From: Clostridia bacterium
Lineage (GTDB): Bacteria; Bacillota; Clostridia; Oscillospirales; Acutalibacteraceae
Assembly (NCBI GenBank): GCA_024404095.1
Contig: JAKSQO010000015.1
Coordinates: 1-55,453 of the forward strand
Direction: 5' to 3'
DNA length: 55,453 nt
Position 1 is the stretch's first letter. Each line of letters begins with the position of its first letter. The notes beneath the pieces were generated by a model. The model searched no databases, was not told the origin of the DNA, and worked only from the letters and a program-made list of their open reading frames with translations. The position numbers and the translations under genes were made by a program. Below, in pieces: positions 1 to 7,819 of the stretch.

Positions 1-203
1 TTAAAACTTTTTTCTTCTTTTTTCCTATTCCTCAACCCTTCCGTGCGTTCCTGTGTACATTTGGCATATTTTAACTTTTGTATACACTATATCTTGTATC
101 CGTTGCCCCTTTTTTCTCTTTTGAACTATATGTTGTTGTTTGGGATTTTTTAAAATTTATTTAAGATTTTATAGAAAATAATTGAAAAAATTTTTTAAAA
201 TTT

Positions 204-1424
204 TTATTTTACAGTCAACATTGCAAGTCCCGCTTCTGAGGTTTCTTTGTATCTATTTGAGATATCAAGTCCTGTTTTTCGCATAACCTCAATAACATTA
301 TCAAGGGAAATTTTTCTTGATTCACTGAGAAAGCTTGCAAGGTTAACCGAATTTATCGCTCTCATCGCCGCAACGGCATTTCTTTCAATACAAGGAATCT
401 GAACAAGGCCGCATATCGGGTCACAGGTTAGCCCTAAATGGTGTTCAATGGCAATCTCTGCCGCATACTCTATTTTACTTTTATCAAGCTTAAAAAGCTC
501 TCCGAGAGCCGCCGCTGCCATCGCACACGCCGAGCCAATCTCCGCCTGACATCCGCATTCACTTCCCGATATTGACGCATTTGTTTTTATCAGATTTCCG
601 ACAAGTCCGCCTACCGCCAGAGCGTGAAGTATTTCTGTATCGCTGAATCCTCGTTTTTTCTGCTGATAATACAGCACAGACGGCATTACACCTGCCGAAC
701 CGCAGGTCGGAGCGGTTACAATCGTCTGACCGTCAGCATTCTGTTCACTAACAGCAAAAGCATATGCGCAGACTGTGCGATTCTCTCTTGTTTCTGAGCT
801 TTCATCAACGTGCTGCTGTCTATACAGCTGTCGTGCTTTTTTCTGCACATGAAGTCCACCGGGAAGAACACCCTCAGCTTTAAGACCGATTTTGATACTT
901 TGCTTCATCTGTGCCCACACTTCAGCAAGATATTCCCAGATTTCCTCACCCTCAATCTGCTCAACATACTGCCACAGATGAATATCCTCATCATAGCAAT
1001 AATCAGATATCTCTTCAAAGGAGGCTATCGGATAGATTGTCGGTGCATCTTCAAATTTTACCGTTTCGCATCGGATTTCTCCGCCGCCAACGCTGAGAAA
1101 TCTCTTTTTATCTGTCTGTATACCGTCTTTATATGCATATAAATCAATCGTGTTCGGGTGAGGAAGCTCCTCTTCTGAATAATCAAATTCAATTTCACAG
1201 TTTTTCGGAGAAAAAGTTTCTTTAATCACTTTATCAGTTCCATGCCCGACGCCTGTTCGAGACAAAGAGCCGAACAGAACAGCCCTAAAGCTGTCCGCCT
1301 CGGGATTCATTTTCATAAATTCCTTGCACGAATACTCGGGACCCATTGTATGTGAGCTTGAGGGACCTCTGCCGATTCTGTAAAGCTGTCGAAGCGACTG
1401 CATTCCTTTTTTGTTTTCTTCCAT
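204..1424 (-). CDS. sdaA: L-serine dehydratase (L-serine ammonia-lyase), iron-sulfur, single chain
   Basis: Deaminates L-serine to pyruvate and ammonia in the cytoplasm using an oxygen-sensitive [4Fe-4S] cluster. The N-terminal part carries the serine-binding loop GPSSSHTMGP (about residues 23-32). The C-terminal catalytic part has the cluster cysteines in APTCGSAG, SECGCQAEIGSACAM and TCDPICGLVQIPCIERN. At 406 residues it is a fused beta-alpha (single-chain) form, somewhat shorter than the E. coli enzyme of about 454. I chose the ATG at 1424 because AGGTGG lies 5 bases upstream; an in-frame GTG three codons earlier has no better site. It stands alone: the upstream small gene ends in a terminator at 1480-1501, and a TTGAAA/TATAAT promoter lies between. 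Identity is very secure; the start is fairly secure. Confidence 0.95.
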   Translation of the reverse strand: MEENKKGMQSLRQLYRIGRGPSSSHTMGPEYSCKEFMKMNPEADSFRAVLFGSLSRTGVGHGTDKVIKETFSPKNCEIEFDYSEEELPHPNTIDLYAYKDGIQTDKKRFLSVGGGEIRCETVKFEDAPTIYPIASFEEISDYCYDEDIHLWQYVEQIEGEEIWEYLAEVWAQMKQSIKIGLKAEGVLPGGLHVQKKARQLYRQQHVDESSETRENRTVCAYAFAVSEQNADGQTIVTAPTCGSAGVMPSVLYYQQKKRGFSDTEILHALAVGGLVGNLIKTNASISGSECGCQAEIGSACAMAAAALGELFKLDKSKIEYAAEIAIEHHLGLTCDPICGLVQIPCIERNAVAAMRAINSVNLASFLSESRKISLDNVIEVMRKTGLDISNRYKETSEAGLAMLTVK

Positions 1425-1441
1425 ATTAACCACCTGAACAA

Positions 1442-1470
1442 ATTATATAATAAAAAATATTAAATTTCAA
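1442..1470 (-). promoter_or_regulatory. Predicted sigma-A-type promoter of sdaA
   Basis: On the minus strand TTGAAA (1465-1470) is followed 17 bases later by TATAAT (1442-1447). The predicted start of transcription, near 1435, falls at the ribosome-binding site, so the leader would be almost absent. That is odd enough to leave some doubt in this very A+T-rich stretch. Confidence 0.5.
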
Positions 1471-1479
1471 TATAAACAG

Positions 1480-1501
1480 AAAAAACGGAGCTTTCGCTCC
1501 G
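1480..1501 (-). terminator. Rho-independent terminator of the maf/NUDIX/small membrane protein cluster
   Basis: On the minus strand a perfect 6-bp stem, CGGAGC with loop GAAA and GCTCCG, is followed by six T. It lies directly after the stop of the small membrane protein gene and isolates that cluster from sdaA. Confidence 0.9.
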
Positions 1502-1508
1502 CAATCTA

Positions 1509-1784
1509 TTATTTTCTTTTGTTCTTCCGCTTAATTTCATGAAGACGTTCAAGCTCTTCCTGACGTGATTTCTCATATTTTTTCTGTTCATTCTCTTTTT
1601 TCTTAATTCTTATCGAATTCGAGATTTCAGGCATATACTTCGCGGCCAAAGTGCAAATCAGAATAACAAAAATCAAAAATATTATCCAAAAAACTTTTTT
1701 AGGGGTTTCGTCAACAGGCTGTGCAATAGTGTCATTGTATATACTCGAAACCGTAAGCGACAGTAAATTCAGATTTTCACACAT
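1509..1784 (-). CDS. Small single-pass membrane protein with charged C-terminal coil, unknown function
   Basis: I do not recognise the family. The protein has about 91 residues: a short N-terminal segment, one hydrophobic transmembrane stretch (KKVFWIIFLIFVILICTLAA, about residues 28-50) and a highly charged Lys/Glu/Arg-rich C-terminal tail likely to form a coiled coil. The N-terminus begins inside the end of maf (8-base overlap). The best site, AGGTGA, is inside maf, six bases before the second of two adjacent ATGs, which I take as the start; GTG (1793) or the first ATG (1787) are alternatives. It is the last gene of the NUDIX-maf cluster and is followed by a terminator, so it is probably translationally coupled to maf. 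It is real by position and coupling; no function can be read. Confidence 0.7.
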   Translation of the reverse strand: MCENLNLLSLTVSSIYNDTIAQPVDETPKKVFWIIFLIFVILICTLAAKYMPEISNSIRIKKKENEQKKYEKSRQEELERLHEIKRKNKRK

Positions 1785-2337
1785 CATAATCACCTAACTC
1801 TCTGAAAACTTTTGAAACAGGAAGTCCGACAACATTAAAATAGTCTCCTGCAATACTCTTCACAAGCACACAGCCTTTGCCCTGTATTCCGTATGCGCCA
1901 GCCTTATCCATCGGCTCACCTGTTCTGACATAACTGATTATCTCATCTTCTCTAAGGCTGTAAAATTCAACCTCTGTTGTTTCACAGAAGCTTTTTATTT
2001 TCTCACCGCATATAATCGCAACACCTGTGCAGACGGAGTGTGTACGTCCCGAAAGAGCAGTAAGCATCTTAATCGCATCAGCCTCTGATTTCGGCTTACC
2101 GAGGATAACGTTATTGTTTACAACAACAGTATCCGCCCCGATAACAACACAATCGGGATATTTCTCCGCGACAGCAGAAGCTTTCTGCAATGCAAGCGAC
2201 TTCACCACATCCTGTGGCTGAGCATTTTGGGGAATAATCTCATCAACATCCGCTACAATAACTTCAAATTCAAGTCCTGCCGTTGCAAGAAGCTCTTTTC
2301 GACGAGGTGAACCCGATGCAAGAATTATTTTTCTCAT
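1777..2337 (-). CDS. maf: Maf-family nucleoside triphosphate pyrophosphatase
   Basis: Maf proteins hydrolyse dTTP/UTP or modified nucleotides to the monophosphate plus pyrophosphate, a housecleaning role once described as septum formation inhibition. The family signature LASGSPRRKELL opens the protein (residues 5-16), and GADTVVV (about residue 67) supplies the catalytic acidic residue. 186 residues is normal for the family. The start is the ATG at 2337, which overlaps the stop of the NUDIX gene (TAATG), with AAGGGG eight bases upstream; a GTG two codons earlier is less likely. The overlap implies translational coupling with the NUDIX hydrolase, another nucleotide-sanitising enzyme. Confidence 0.95.
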   Translation of the reverse strand: MRKIILASGSPRRKELLATAGLEFEVIVADVDEIIPQNAQPQDVVKSLALQKASAVAEKYPDCVVIGADTVVVNNNVILGKPKSEADAIKMLTALSGRTHSVCTGVAIICGEKIKSFCETTEVEFYSLREDEIISYVRTGEPMDKAGAYGIQGKGCVLVKSIAGDYFNVVGLPVSKVFRELGDYDV

Positions 2338-2882
2338 TACCACAGCCCCTTATCTCTCAGAGCCTTCACCTTAAGCACAAGAGCCTGTGTCTTTCCGTCT
2401 CGGATTTCGTTATTCAGAACCATATCAACCGCTTTTTCGAGCGGAATTTTCTCAACATTGAGGAATTCATCCTCGTCAAGATTCTGATTTGTAAAATGCA
2501 GGTTCTTAGCCGCATAGAGATGAATAATTTCACCACAGTAACCCGGTGTAGGATAAAACTTACCCATATCTCTGTATTCATCCGCTACGCATCCGCCTTC
2601 TTCCTCAAGCTCACGCTTACCGCTTTCAAACGGATCTTCGCCCTTTTCAAGCTTGCCGGCAGGCAGTTCAAGGATAACCTCCATATAAGGATAGCGGAAC
2701 TGACGGACAAAAATCAGTTCGTTATCATCTGTAAGGGCGGCAACACATACTCCGCCCGGATGCTCCACAACTTCACGTATACAGGGCTTTCCGTTGGGAA
2801 GCTCCGCGTCATCACGGCGGACATTGATTATTCTGCCGTTGTAAAGATAGTTTTTCTTTATTGTTTTTTCTTCAAGATTCAT
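2337..2882 (-). CDS. NUDIX hydrolase, ADP-ribose pyrophosphatase type
   Basis: Predicted to cleave ADP-ribose or a related nucleoside diphosphate derivative. The complete Nudix box G-x5-E-x7-RE-x2-EE-x-G is present (GKLEKGEDPFESGKRELEEE, then GG; about residues 86-107). It is preceded by the substrate-binding strand FVRQFRYPY and followed by PTPGYCGE, both typical of the ADP-ribose pyrophosphatase subgroup. The protein has 181 residues. The ATG at 2882 has GGAG seven bases upstream; an upstream in-frame start would read through the terminator of the preceding gene and is rejected. It is first in a three-gene cluster with maf and a small membrane protein. The exact substrate is not decidable from sequence. 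Confidence 0.93.
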   Translation of the reverse strand: MNLEEKTIKKNYLYNGRIINVRRDDAELPNGKPCIREVVEHPGGVCVAALTDDNELIFVRQFRYPYMEVILELPAGKLEKGEDPFESGKRELEEEGGCVADEYRDMGKFYPTPGYCGEIIHLYAAKNLHFTNQNLDEDEFLNVEKIPLEKAVDMVLNNEIRDGKTQALVLKVKALRDKGLW

Positions 2883-2902
2883 AATATTACTCCGGATAAA
2901 GT

Positions 2903-2927
2903 AAAAGGGCAACCGTTCGGTTACCCC
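2903..2927 (-). terminator. Terminator after the zinc-ribbon gene
   Basis: Minus-strand stem GGGTAACC, loop GAAC, GGTTGCCC, then TTTT. One pair is U-G on the minus-strand RNA but would be a C-A mismatch on the plus-strand RNA, which indicates it works in the minus direction. Confidence 0.8.
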
Positions 2928-2940
2928 TTTCTTTTTTTAA

Positions 2941-3378
2941 TCAGTCTTCGCAATCGTCGCAGCAGCACTCGTCGTCAAACTCGAATTCAAGTGTTTCGCC
3001 GCAAGCAGGACACTGAATTGTCTCCTCATCAAGAACGCTTTCATCAAGGCAGATAACCTCACCGCAAGCGGGGCACTCAACCTCAACATAATCGTCATCA
3101 CCGCAGCAGCAATCGCAGTCGCAATCGTCGTCGCAGCAATCACAATCGCAGTCATCATCATAAAGGAATTCTTCTACATCGCCGAGATCCTCGTCGATTT
3201 CGTCGATTTCTTCCTCAAGAATTGCGATTTCGTCCTCAAGGTCAGCAATTGAAAGTGCCATTTCGTCGATAACATCGATCATAGCTGTGATAAGCTTGCC
3301 TTCGTCAGTTTCCTTGTCGAAGTGAGCCATTTCAGCAAGACCCTTAAGATATGCAGCCTTTTCTGTAACTGTCATCAT
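2941..3378 (-). CDS. CD1247-type N-terminal domain protein with Cys/Asp-rich segment and zinc ribbon
   Basis: 145 residues, very acidic. The first about 70 residues (TEKAAYLKGLAE onward) match the helical, Glu/Asp-rich N-terminal domain that I recall from small Clostridia proteins labelled CD1247. There follows an unusual run of alternating Asp and Cys (about residues 74-98), then a zinc ribbon with two CPACGE knuckles (VECPACGE and IQCPACGE), and a final CCCDDC. The two knuckles should bind one zinc; the Asp/Cys run could bind further metal, which is inference. The ATG pair at the start has AAAGGA nine bases upstream. It lies 26 bases after efp in the same direction, so the two are probably co-transcribed. 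Molecular function is unknown. Confidence 0.85.
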   Translation of the reverse strand: MMTVTEKAAYLKGLAEMAHFDKETDEGKLITAMIDVIDEMALSIADLEDEIAILEEEIDEIDEDLGDVEEFLYDDDCDCDCCDDDCDCDCCCGDDDYVEVECPACGEVICLDESVLDEETIQCPACGETLEFEFDDECCCDDCED

Positions 3379-3404
3379 TAAAAATCATCCTTTCGTAGCA
3401 GAAA

Positions 3405-3962
3405 TTATGCTCTGCCGAGATATTCGCCTGTTCTGGTGTCAATCTGGATCTTCTCGCCTTCATTGATGAAGAGAGGAACCTTAACCTCTGCACCAGTCTC
3501 AACTGTTGCGGGCTTTGTTGCGTTTGTAGCTGTGTTGCCTGCAAAACCGGGATCTGTCTTTGTAACCTCAAGGTCAACGAATGTCGGGGGTTCAACACCG
3601 AATACCTTGCCCTTGTATGAAAGAACCTTACAAACCATGCCGTCCTTTACGAACTTGAAGTTATCTGAAAGGTCTGAACTATTGATGGGAACAAGCTCAT
3701 ATGTCTCGCCGTCCATGAAATAGTAGAGATCGCCATCGTTATATGAATATTCCATATCCTTTCTCTCGATAACTGCTGTTGGGAACTTAGCTGTGGGGTT
3801 GTAGCTCTTTTCAACTACTGAACCTGTAAGAACATTCTTTGTCTTTGTTCTTACGAAAGCTGCGCCCTTACCCGGCTTAACATGCTGGAATTCTACAACC
3901 TGAAGAACGTTGCCGTCCTCTTCGAATGTTACACCGTTTCTGAAATCACCTGCTGAAACCAT
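3405..3962 (-). CDS. efp: Translation elongation factor P
   Basis: EF-P binds ribosomes stalled at polyproline stretches and restores peptide bond formation. The 185-residue length, the N-terminal SAGDFRNGV, the loop [11 protein letters not shown] with the usual modifiable lysine (K32) and the C-terminal RTGEYLGR are diagnostic. GGAGG lies ten bases before the ATG, and a TTGAAA/TAAAAT promoter lies upstream. In many Bacillota efp follows a proline-specific M24 peptidase directly; here the M24 gene (5771-6829) is upstream but a secreted dockerin protein gene with its own promoter and terminator separates them. The zinc-ribbon gene follows 26 bases downstream. Confidence 0.97.
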   Translation of the reverse strand: MVSAGDFRNGVTFEEDGNVLQVVEFQHVKPGKGAAFVRTKTKNVLTGSVVEKSYNPTAKFPTAVIERKDMEYSYNDGDLYYFMDGETYELVPINSSDLSDNFKFVKDGMVCKVLSYKGKVFGVEPPTFVDLEVTKTDPGFAGNTATNATKPATVETGAEVKVPLFINEGEKIQIDTRTGEYLGRA

Positions 3963-4038
3963 AAAATAAATTCCTCCGATTTATATTTCGTTTAGCATCA
4001 TATAGCCAGTCGGCACAATGACACATTTTTACTCCCTT

Positions 4039-4067
4039 ATTTTATACTATTTTTTTTAGTATTTCAA
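4039..4067 (-). promoter_or_regulatory. Predicted promoter of efp
   Basis: Minus-strand TTGAAA (4062-4067), 17-base A-rich spacer, TAAAAT (4039-4044). The leader to the efp start would be about 70 bases. Confidence 0.65.
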
Positions 4068-4085
4068 GTCTTTTCTCATAAAAAC

Positions 4086-4111
4086 CGAAAAAGCCCGTAA
4101 AAATACGGACT
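4086..4111 (-). terminator. Terminator of the dockerin/cysteine-peptidase-like gene
   Basis: Minus-strand stem AGTCCGTA, loop TTTT, TACGGGCT (one G-U pair), then TTTT. It lies about 20 bases after the stop codon and upstream of the efp promoter. Confidence 0.85.
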
Positions 4112-4130
4112 TTTCTTCATATTTTATCTG

Positions 4131-5693
4131 TTAAAATTTCTTTTCGCCTGTTGCAACGCCGAGAATTGTAAGCGCATCTGATGAATTTACAATACCGTCA
4201 CCGTTTGAATCTGCAACTTCAATCTCACTTGCCGAGAACTTTCTCTTGCCGATTGCTGCTTCAAGAACAAGAAGAGCATCTGAAGAATTAACAGTTCCGT
4301 TAAAATCAATATCGAAAACACCTGTTACACAGAGAGAGGATGTGATATAGCCCTCTTTTCCGTTATAGATAACCTTAAGCCAGCTGCCATCGGAGGAAAC
4401 AACCTTAAGGATAGCATTTTTCGGAACAGAAATGACATTTGACGCAAAGATAAACTTCGTTGTTTTAAGACTTGTTGCCGTTGTTGATCTTGCGTATCTT
4501 ATGTTTTCGGGAACAGGAATTACAGGGTCAACAACGGGTTCTTCTATAGGCTTTGTGTTTGCTTCAAAATACTTTTCAGTATAGCTCAGACAAATCCAGC
4601 CTGCATAGCCCTTATAATTTGCCATGCCCCAGCCGTCACACTCTGCGCTGATTTCAACAATTTCGCCATTGGGAATAGTTGTAATCTTTTCTGAGTTTAT
4701 ATCAGCACTCTTTCTGAGATTGAGTGAGGGGTCAGCGTTGATAACCACCTTATATGAAACCTTTGTAATAACAGGAGACTTCGGAGCATCCGTGTTTTTG
4801 CCGACATCCGGTGCGGAGGCAGAGCCGACGCCAAAACCGTACTTCACAGTCTTTGTCTCACCTGCGGAATTCTTGGCATATACGCTGTAAATATAGCTTC
4901 CTGTCTGAAGAGCAGAGATGTTTATCTTACTTCCTGCCTGAGAAAGCGAATAGCTTGTTGAATTAGGCGAAGCTGTAAAGGTCTGAACCGCCTTACCCGC
5001 AGATGTGCTCACAGCAACAGTAACATTTGTGATTGCGCTGCCCGAAGTTACCATTCCGTAGGGAGTGAACTTTGAACCTGCTGCTGTGCTTTCGGCAGGA
5101 TGATTGCCGTTAATCTTAAGCTTGCCTGTGGAAATCGCAAGTCCGTTAAGACGAACAACAACTCTGTCAATGCTGTTGCCGCCCTTCCACTTATCAAGAC
5201 GCTTGTAGGCTGTTGTGCTGTTATAGGAATCGTCAACGTCAACAACCTTGAAGCCTGACATCTCAAGTGCAGATGTGCTTCCGTCATAACCATAGACAAC
5301 AGAGTAATGCTGAGATGTTCTGTGAACAATTACAGGATAGCCTGTCTTAAGCTGGTCATAAAGCATCTGCATGCTGAAGCTGTCAATCGGATTATAACCA
5401 AGCCTTGACCAGTTAGCGCTTATTGAATATCCGTTAGCCGAGTAAACAGCCTGATAAGCCGTTGAGTTGTAGTCACCCGACGGAAGACCGTGGCAGTAAG
5501 CTTCAATAGTAGCCATTGAAGCAATTGCACAGTCACCCGTGCCCGGTCGCTGGCTGATACGCGGAACATCAATCTGAATTGCCTTATATGTTTCAGCACT
5601 TGCGCTTACACCAAGTGCAAAAAATACAACAATCGCTGCTGCTACAGAAAGAGCAAGTTCCAATATTCTTTTTGAGGATATGGATTTCAGCAT
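4131..5693 (-). CDS. Secreted C39-like cysteine peptidase-type protein with SH3 domains and dockerin
   Basis: 520 residues with a signal peptide (hydrophobic core about residues 13-30, likely cleavage after ASA at 31-33). Residues 40-180 resemble C39-like papain-fold peptidases: catalytic-type Cys55 in GTGDCAIAS and His129 in QHYSVVYGY. A beta-sandwich-like linker (about 200-290), a bacterial SH3 domain (about 315-375, SLNLRKSADINSEK), a second, weaker SH3 (about 400-455) and a C-terminal type I dockerin (about 460-520, with DIDFNGTVNSSDALLVL and DSNGDGIVNSSDALTIL) follow. SH3 domains suggest wall contact and the dockerin suggests docking to a cohesin on the cell surface or in a complex. GAGAGG precedes the ATG by nine bases. 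Whether the peptidase is active, and on what, is not known. Confidence 0.88.
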   Translation of the reverse strand: MLKSISSKRILELALSVAAAIVVFFALGVSASAETYKAIQIDVPRISQRPGTGDCAIASMATIEAYCHGLPSGDYNSTAYQAVYSANGYSISANWSRLGYNPIDSFSMQMLYDQLKTGYPVIVHRTSQHYSVVYGYDGSTSALEMSGFKVVDVDDSYNSTTAYKRLDKWKGGNSIDRVVVRLNGLAISTGKLKINGNHPAESTAAGSKFTPYGMVTSGSAITNVTVAVSTSAGKAVQTFTASPNSTSYSLSQAGSKINISALQTGSYIYSVYAKNSAGETKTVKYGFGVGSASAPDVGKNTDAPKSPVITKVSYKVVINADPSLNLRKSADINSEKITTIPNGEIVEISAECDGWGMANYKGYAGWICLSYTEKYFEANTKPIEEPVVDPVIPVPENIRYARSTTATSLKTTKFIFASNVISVPKNAILKVVSSDGSWLKVIYNGKEGYITSSLCVTGVFDIDFNGTVNSSDALLVLEAAIGKRKFSASEIEVADSNGDGIVNSSDALTILGVATGEKKF

Positions 5694-5719
5694 ATAATAA
5701 TACCTCTCGTTTACAAACT

Positions 5720-5738
5720 ATGTTACAAATTGTAACAT
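5720..5738. promoter_or_regulatory. Perfect 19-bp palindrome over the -10 region, candidate operator
   Basis: ATGTTACAAATTGTAACAT is a perfect inverted repeat around a central base. It covers the predicted -10 hexamer (5729-5734) of the dockerin peptidase gene, and another TTGTAAC copy follows at 5740-5746. The position suits a repressor. No regulator gene is adjacent. Confidence 0.55.
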
Positions 5739-5757
5739 ATTGTAACCTTTTGGTCAA
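5729..5757 (-). promoter_or_regulatory. Predicted promoter of the dockerin/cysteine-peptidase-like gene
   Basis: Minus-strand TTGACC (5752-5757), 17-base spacer, TACAAT (5729-5734). The -10 sits in the centre of a 19-bp palindrome. Confidence 0.65.
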
Positions 5758-5770
5758 TATGCACCGAAAA

Positions 5771-6829
5771 CTATAATATAATAAGCTCCTTCGTGATTTT
5801 TGTTAAATTTTCACAATCGTTTTTTCTAATCTTAGACATATCTTCAATTCTGACGCCAAACTCACCGGGAATATATATTCCGGGTTCAACCGTCACAATA
5901 TTTCCCTCTTTTAGCACAGCCTTGGATTTCGGGCTGAGTGACGGGCTTTCGTGGATTTCGATTCCGACGCTGTGTCCTGTGGAATGGCGGAAGTATTCGC
6001 CGTAACCCATTTCGGTTATCACATCTCTTGCCGCCTTATCTGCATCCGAACATTTTACACCCGCTTTCAGCATTTCAAGTGTACGGCTTTGAGCCTCAAG
6101 AACGGTATAATAAACCTCAGCCTGTTTAGTTCCGACCTCACCGACAGCAACAGTTCTTGTCATATCCGAGTGGTATCCGTCAAAAACTGCACCGTAGTCG
6201 AGTGTAACAAAGTCACCGCGAACTATTTTTTTATCTGTCGGCACACCGTGAGGCTTTGATGAATTTGCTCCGCTTACAGCAATTGTTTCAAAAGAAAGAG
6301 CCTCTGCTCCGTTTTGAAGCATATAATAATCAAGCTCAAGCGCAACTTCTTTTTCTGTTACGCCCTCTTTTATAAACCCGAGAATGTGTCTGAATGCTTC
6401 CTCAGCGATTAACTGAGCTTTTTTGATTTTTTCAACCTCTTCCTCAGTTTTAACCGCGCGCAGCTCATTTATTACTTCATCGGTTTTTGCCGATGTCAGC
6501 GTTATGGGTTTCAGCATACGTCGATAAGCTTTCAGCTCATTGACGGACATTCGGTCGCCCTCGATTCCGAGAACCCTACATCCGAACTTTTTGCAGTATT
6601 CCGGAAGCTGAACCTTTGTGTTTCTCAGCTCCTCAACGTCGCAGCAGGAAACCTTATTTTTCGCTTCCTCAATATAGCGGCTGTCCGTAAGGAAAACCGA
6701 ACCTTTGCGTGTAACAAGAAGAATTCCGTCACTTGACGGAAAACCTGTAAAATATCTTCGGTTCACTTCGGAGAGAATCAGCACACCGTCATATTTTTCG
6801 GGAAGTGCCGATAAAAGCTTCTCTAACAT
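5771..6829 (-). CDS. M24 family aminopeptidase (Xaa-Pro peptidase type)
   Basis: Cytoplasmic metallopeptidase predicted to release N-terminal residues before proline or to cleave Xaa-Pro dipeptides. It has a creatinase-like N-terminal domain (about 1-120) and the pita-bread catalytic domain. All five metal-ligand regions are visible: TLDYGAVFDGYHSDMTR (two Asp), STGHSVGIEIHE (His), VTVEPGIYI (Glu) and GVRIEDM (Glu). The start is the ATG at 6829, with AAGG about ten bases upstream; the longer reading frame would begin in the preceding terminator and promoter. 352 residues is normal for the group. Its promoter overlaps the terminator of the amidohydrolase gene. PepP versus PepQ type cannot be told here. 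Confidence 0.93.
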   Translation of the reverse strand: MLEKLLSALPEKYDGVLILSEVNRRYFTGFPSSDGILLVTRKGSVFLTDSRYIEEAKNKVSCCDVEELRNTKVQLPEYCKKFGCRVLGIEGDRMSVNELKAYRRMLKPITLTSAKTDEVINELRAVKTEEEVEKIKKAQLIAEEAFRHILGFIKEGVTEKEVALELDYYMLQNGAEALSFETIAVSGANSSKPHGVPTDKKIVRGDFVTLDYGAVFDGYHSDMTRTVAVGEVGTKQAEVYYTVLEAQSRTLEMLKAGVKCSDADKAARDVITEMGYGEYFRHSTGHSVGIEIHESPSLSPKSKAVLKEGNIVTVEPGIYIPGEFGVRIEDMSKIRKNDCENLTKITKELIIL

Positions 6830-6857
6830 TTTATCACGACCTTTCGGTAATGCGGAT

Positions 6858-6886
6858 ATTATACAATAAAAAAAAAAGGAATACAA
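6858..6886 (-). promoter_or_regulatory. Predicted promoter of the M24 peptidase gene, embedded in a terminator
   Basis: Minus-strand TTGTAT (6881-6886), 17-base spacer that contains the T-run, TATAAT (6858-6863). The -35 hexamer is inside the terminator hairpin of the upstream gene. Confidence 0.6.
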
Positions 6887-6906
6887 TCAAAAAAGATTGT
6901 ATTCCT
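6868..6906 (-). terminator. Strong terminator of the amidohydrolase gene
   Basis: Perfect 12-bp stem on the minus strand (AGGAATACAATC pairing with GATTGTATTCCT, loop of six T) followed by ten T. Confidence 0.92.
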
Positions 6907-6913
6907 CGTTTTA

Positions 6914-7726
6914 TCAATAAAGATTAAGCTTCAAAACCTCTGAAAGTGTTTTTCCGAAAAGGTTCTCCTTTGCTTCGTCAGAAATATTCAGGCCCTTATA
7001 GCGTTCCATTTCATACTTGATATAGTCCGCATTTTTATACGGGAAATCAAGTCCGAAGATACTGCTCTTCTCGTTGGTCTGAAAGATGATTGTTTCAAGC
7101 TGTTCATTTGTCAGCGTCCACTCGCCGAGACCGTCACGGTCGCTGATTGAAGTCCAGCCCGCAAAAACACGGGGCTGAATACCGCCACGTGAGTTGTTGC
7201 ACATAACGGCAAGAGATTCGTTATAAAAATGGAATCCGCCGAGATGTTCCAGGCTGAAACGGAGATTTTTGAAATTCCATGCAACCTCATCATAAAGAAT
7301 CGGGCGCACACCCTTAAGTCGGTGCCAGTGCATACCGCAATGGAAAGAAATGAAAAGTCCAAGCTCCTCTGCGCGCTCATAAACCTTGAACGCATCCTCA
7401 CCGTCAATATCAAACTCCTGATAAGCCGGATGCATCTTTATTCCCTTAAATCCGTAATCTGCGATTCTGTCAACCTCGTCACGAATGTTATCCGCTTCAA
7501 AGTCGATTACACCGAAGCCGTAAAGATCGGGATCATCCTTAATAGCCTTATAAAGCCACTCATTCGGTGTGTCGGTTCTGTCATTTTCCACAAATCTGTC
7601 GTGGAACGGTGCAAAACAAACGCATTTATCAATTCCGCAGTCATCAAGCAAACGCTTAAGATTATCAACTGAGCCCTCTGGTTTTAACTCCTCGGGAAAA
7701 ACATGAGCATGGTTGGCAAAAATCAT
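6914..7726 (-). CDS. Amidohydrolase family protein (TIM-barrel metal-dependent hydrolase)
   Basis: 270 residues with features of the amidohydrolase-2 group, which hydrolyses or decarboxylates small cyclic or carboxylated substrates. Visible metal-ligand motifs are the N-terminal HAH in NHAHVF (residues 6-8), a central His cluster in FHCGMHWH and an Asp near the end in FGLDFPY. The ATG has GGAGG seven bases upstream and the gene ends in a strong terminator, so it seems monocistronic. The substrate cannot be read from sequence or context. The neighbours (M24 peptidase, secreted cohesin-like protein) do not suggest a pathway. Confidence 0.85.
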   Translation of the reverse strand: MIFANHAHVFPEELKPEGSVDNLKRLLDDCGIDKCVCFAPFHDRFVENDRTDTPNEWLYKAIKDDPDLYGFGVIDFEADNIRDEVDRIADYGFKGIKMHPAYQEFDIDGEDAFKVYERAEELGLFISFHCGMHWHRLKGVRPILYDEVAWNFKNLRFSLEHLGGFHFYNESLAVMCNNSRGGIQPRVFAGWTSISDRDGLGEWTLTNEQLETIIFQTNEKSSIFGLDFPYKNADYIKYEMERYKGLNISDEAKENLFGKTLSEVLKLNLY

Positions 7727-7819
7727 TTTAATACCTCCGAAATATTTCTGAGAATACTATAACATACTCTGTTCTTTTTTGGTAGTGGCAACACGAAAAA
7801 ATATGTCAGAAATTTCGAT

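Noticed and set aside
1..203. Possible gene end or origin-like A+T-rich region at the left edge
   Set aside because: All frames close quickly, no DnaA-type boxes or clear hairpin terminator; I see nothing definable.
2283..3056. 257-codon plus-strand open frame
   Set aside because: It is antisense to the NUDIX gene and parts of maf and the zinc-ribbon gene, runs through a terminator, and shows no motif.
3105..3165. Short repeated units that look like a CRISPR or minisatellite
   Set aside because: They are the Asp/Cys codon alternation inside the zinc-ribbon gene; no spacer-repeat structure.
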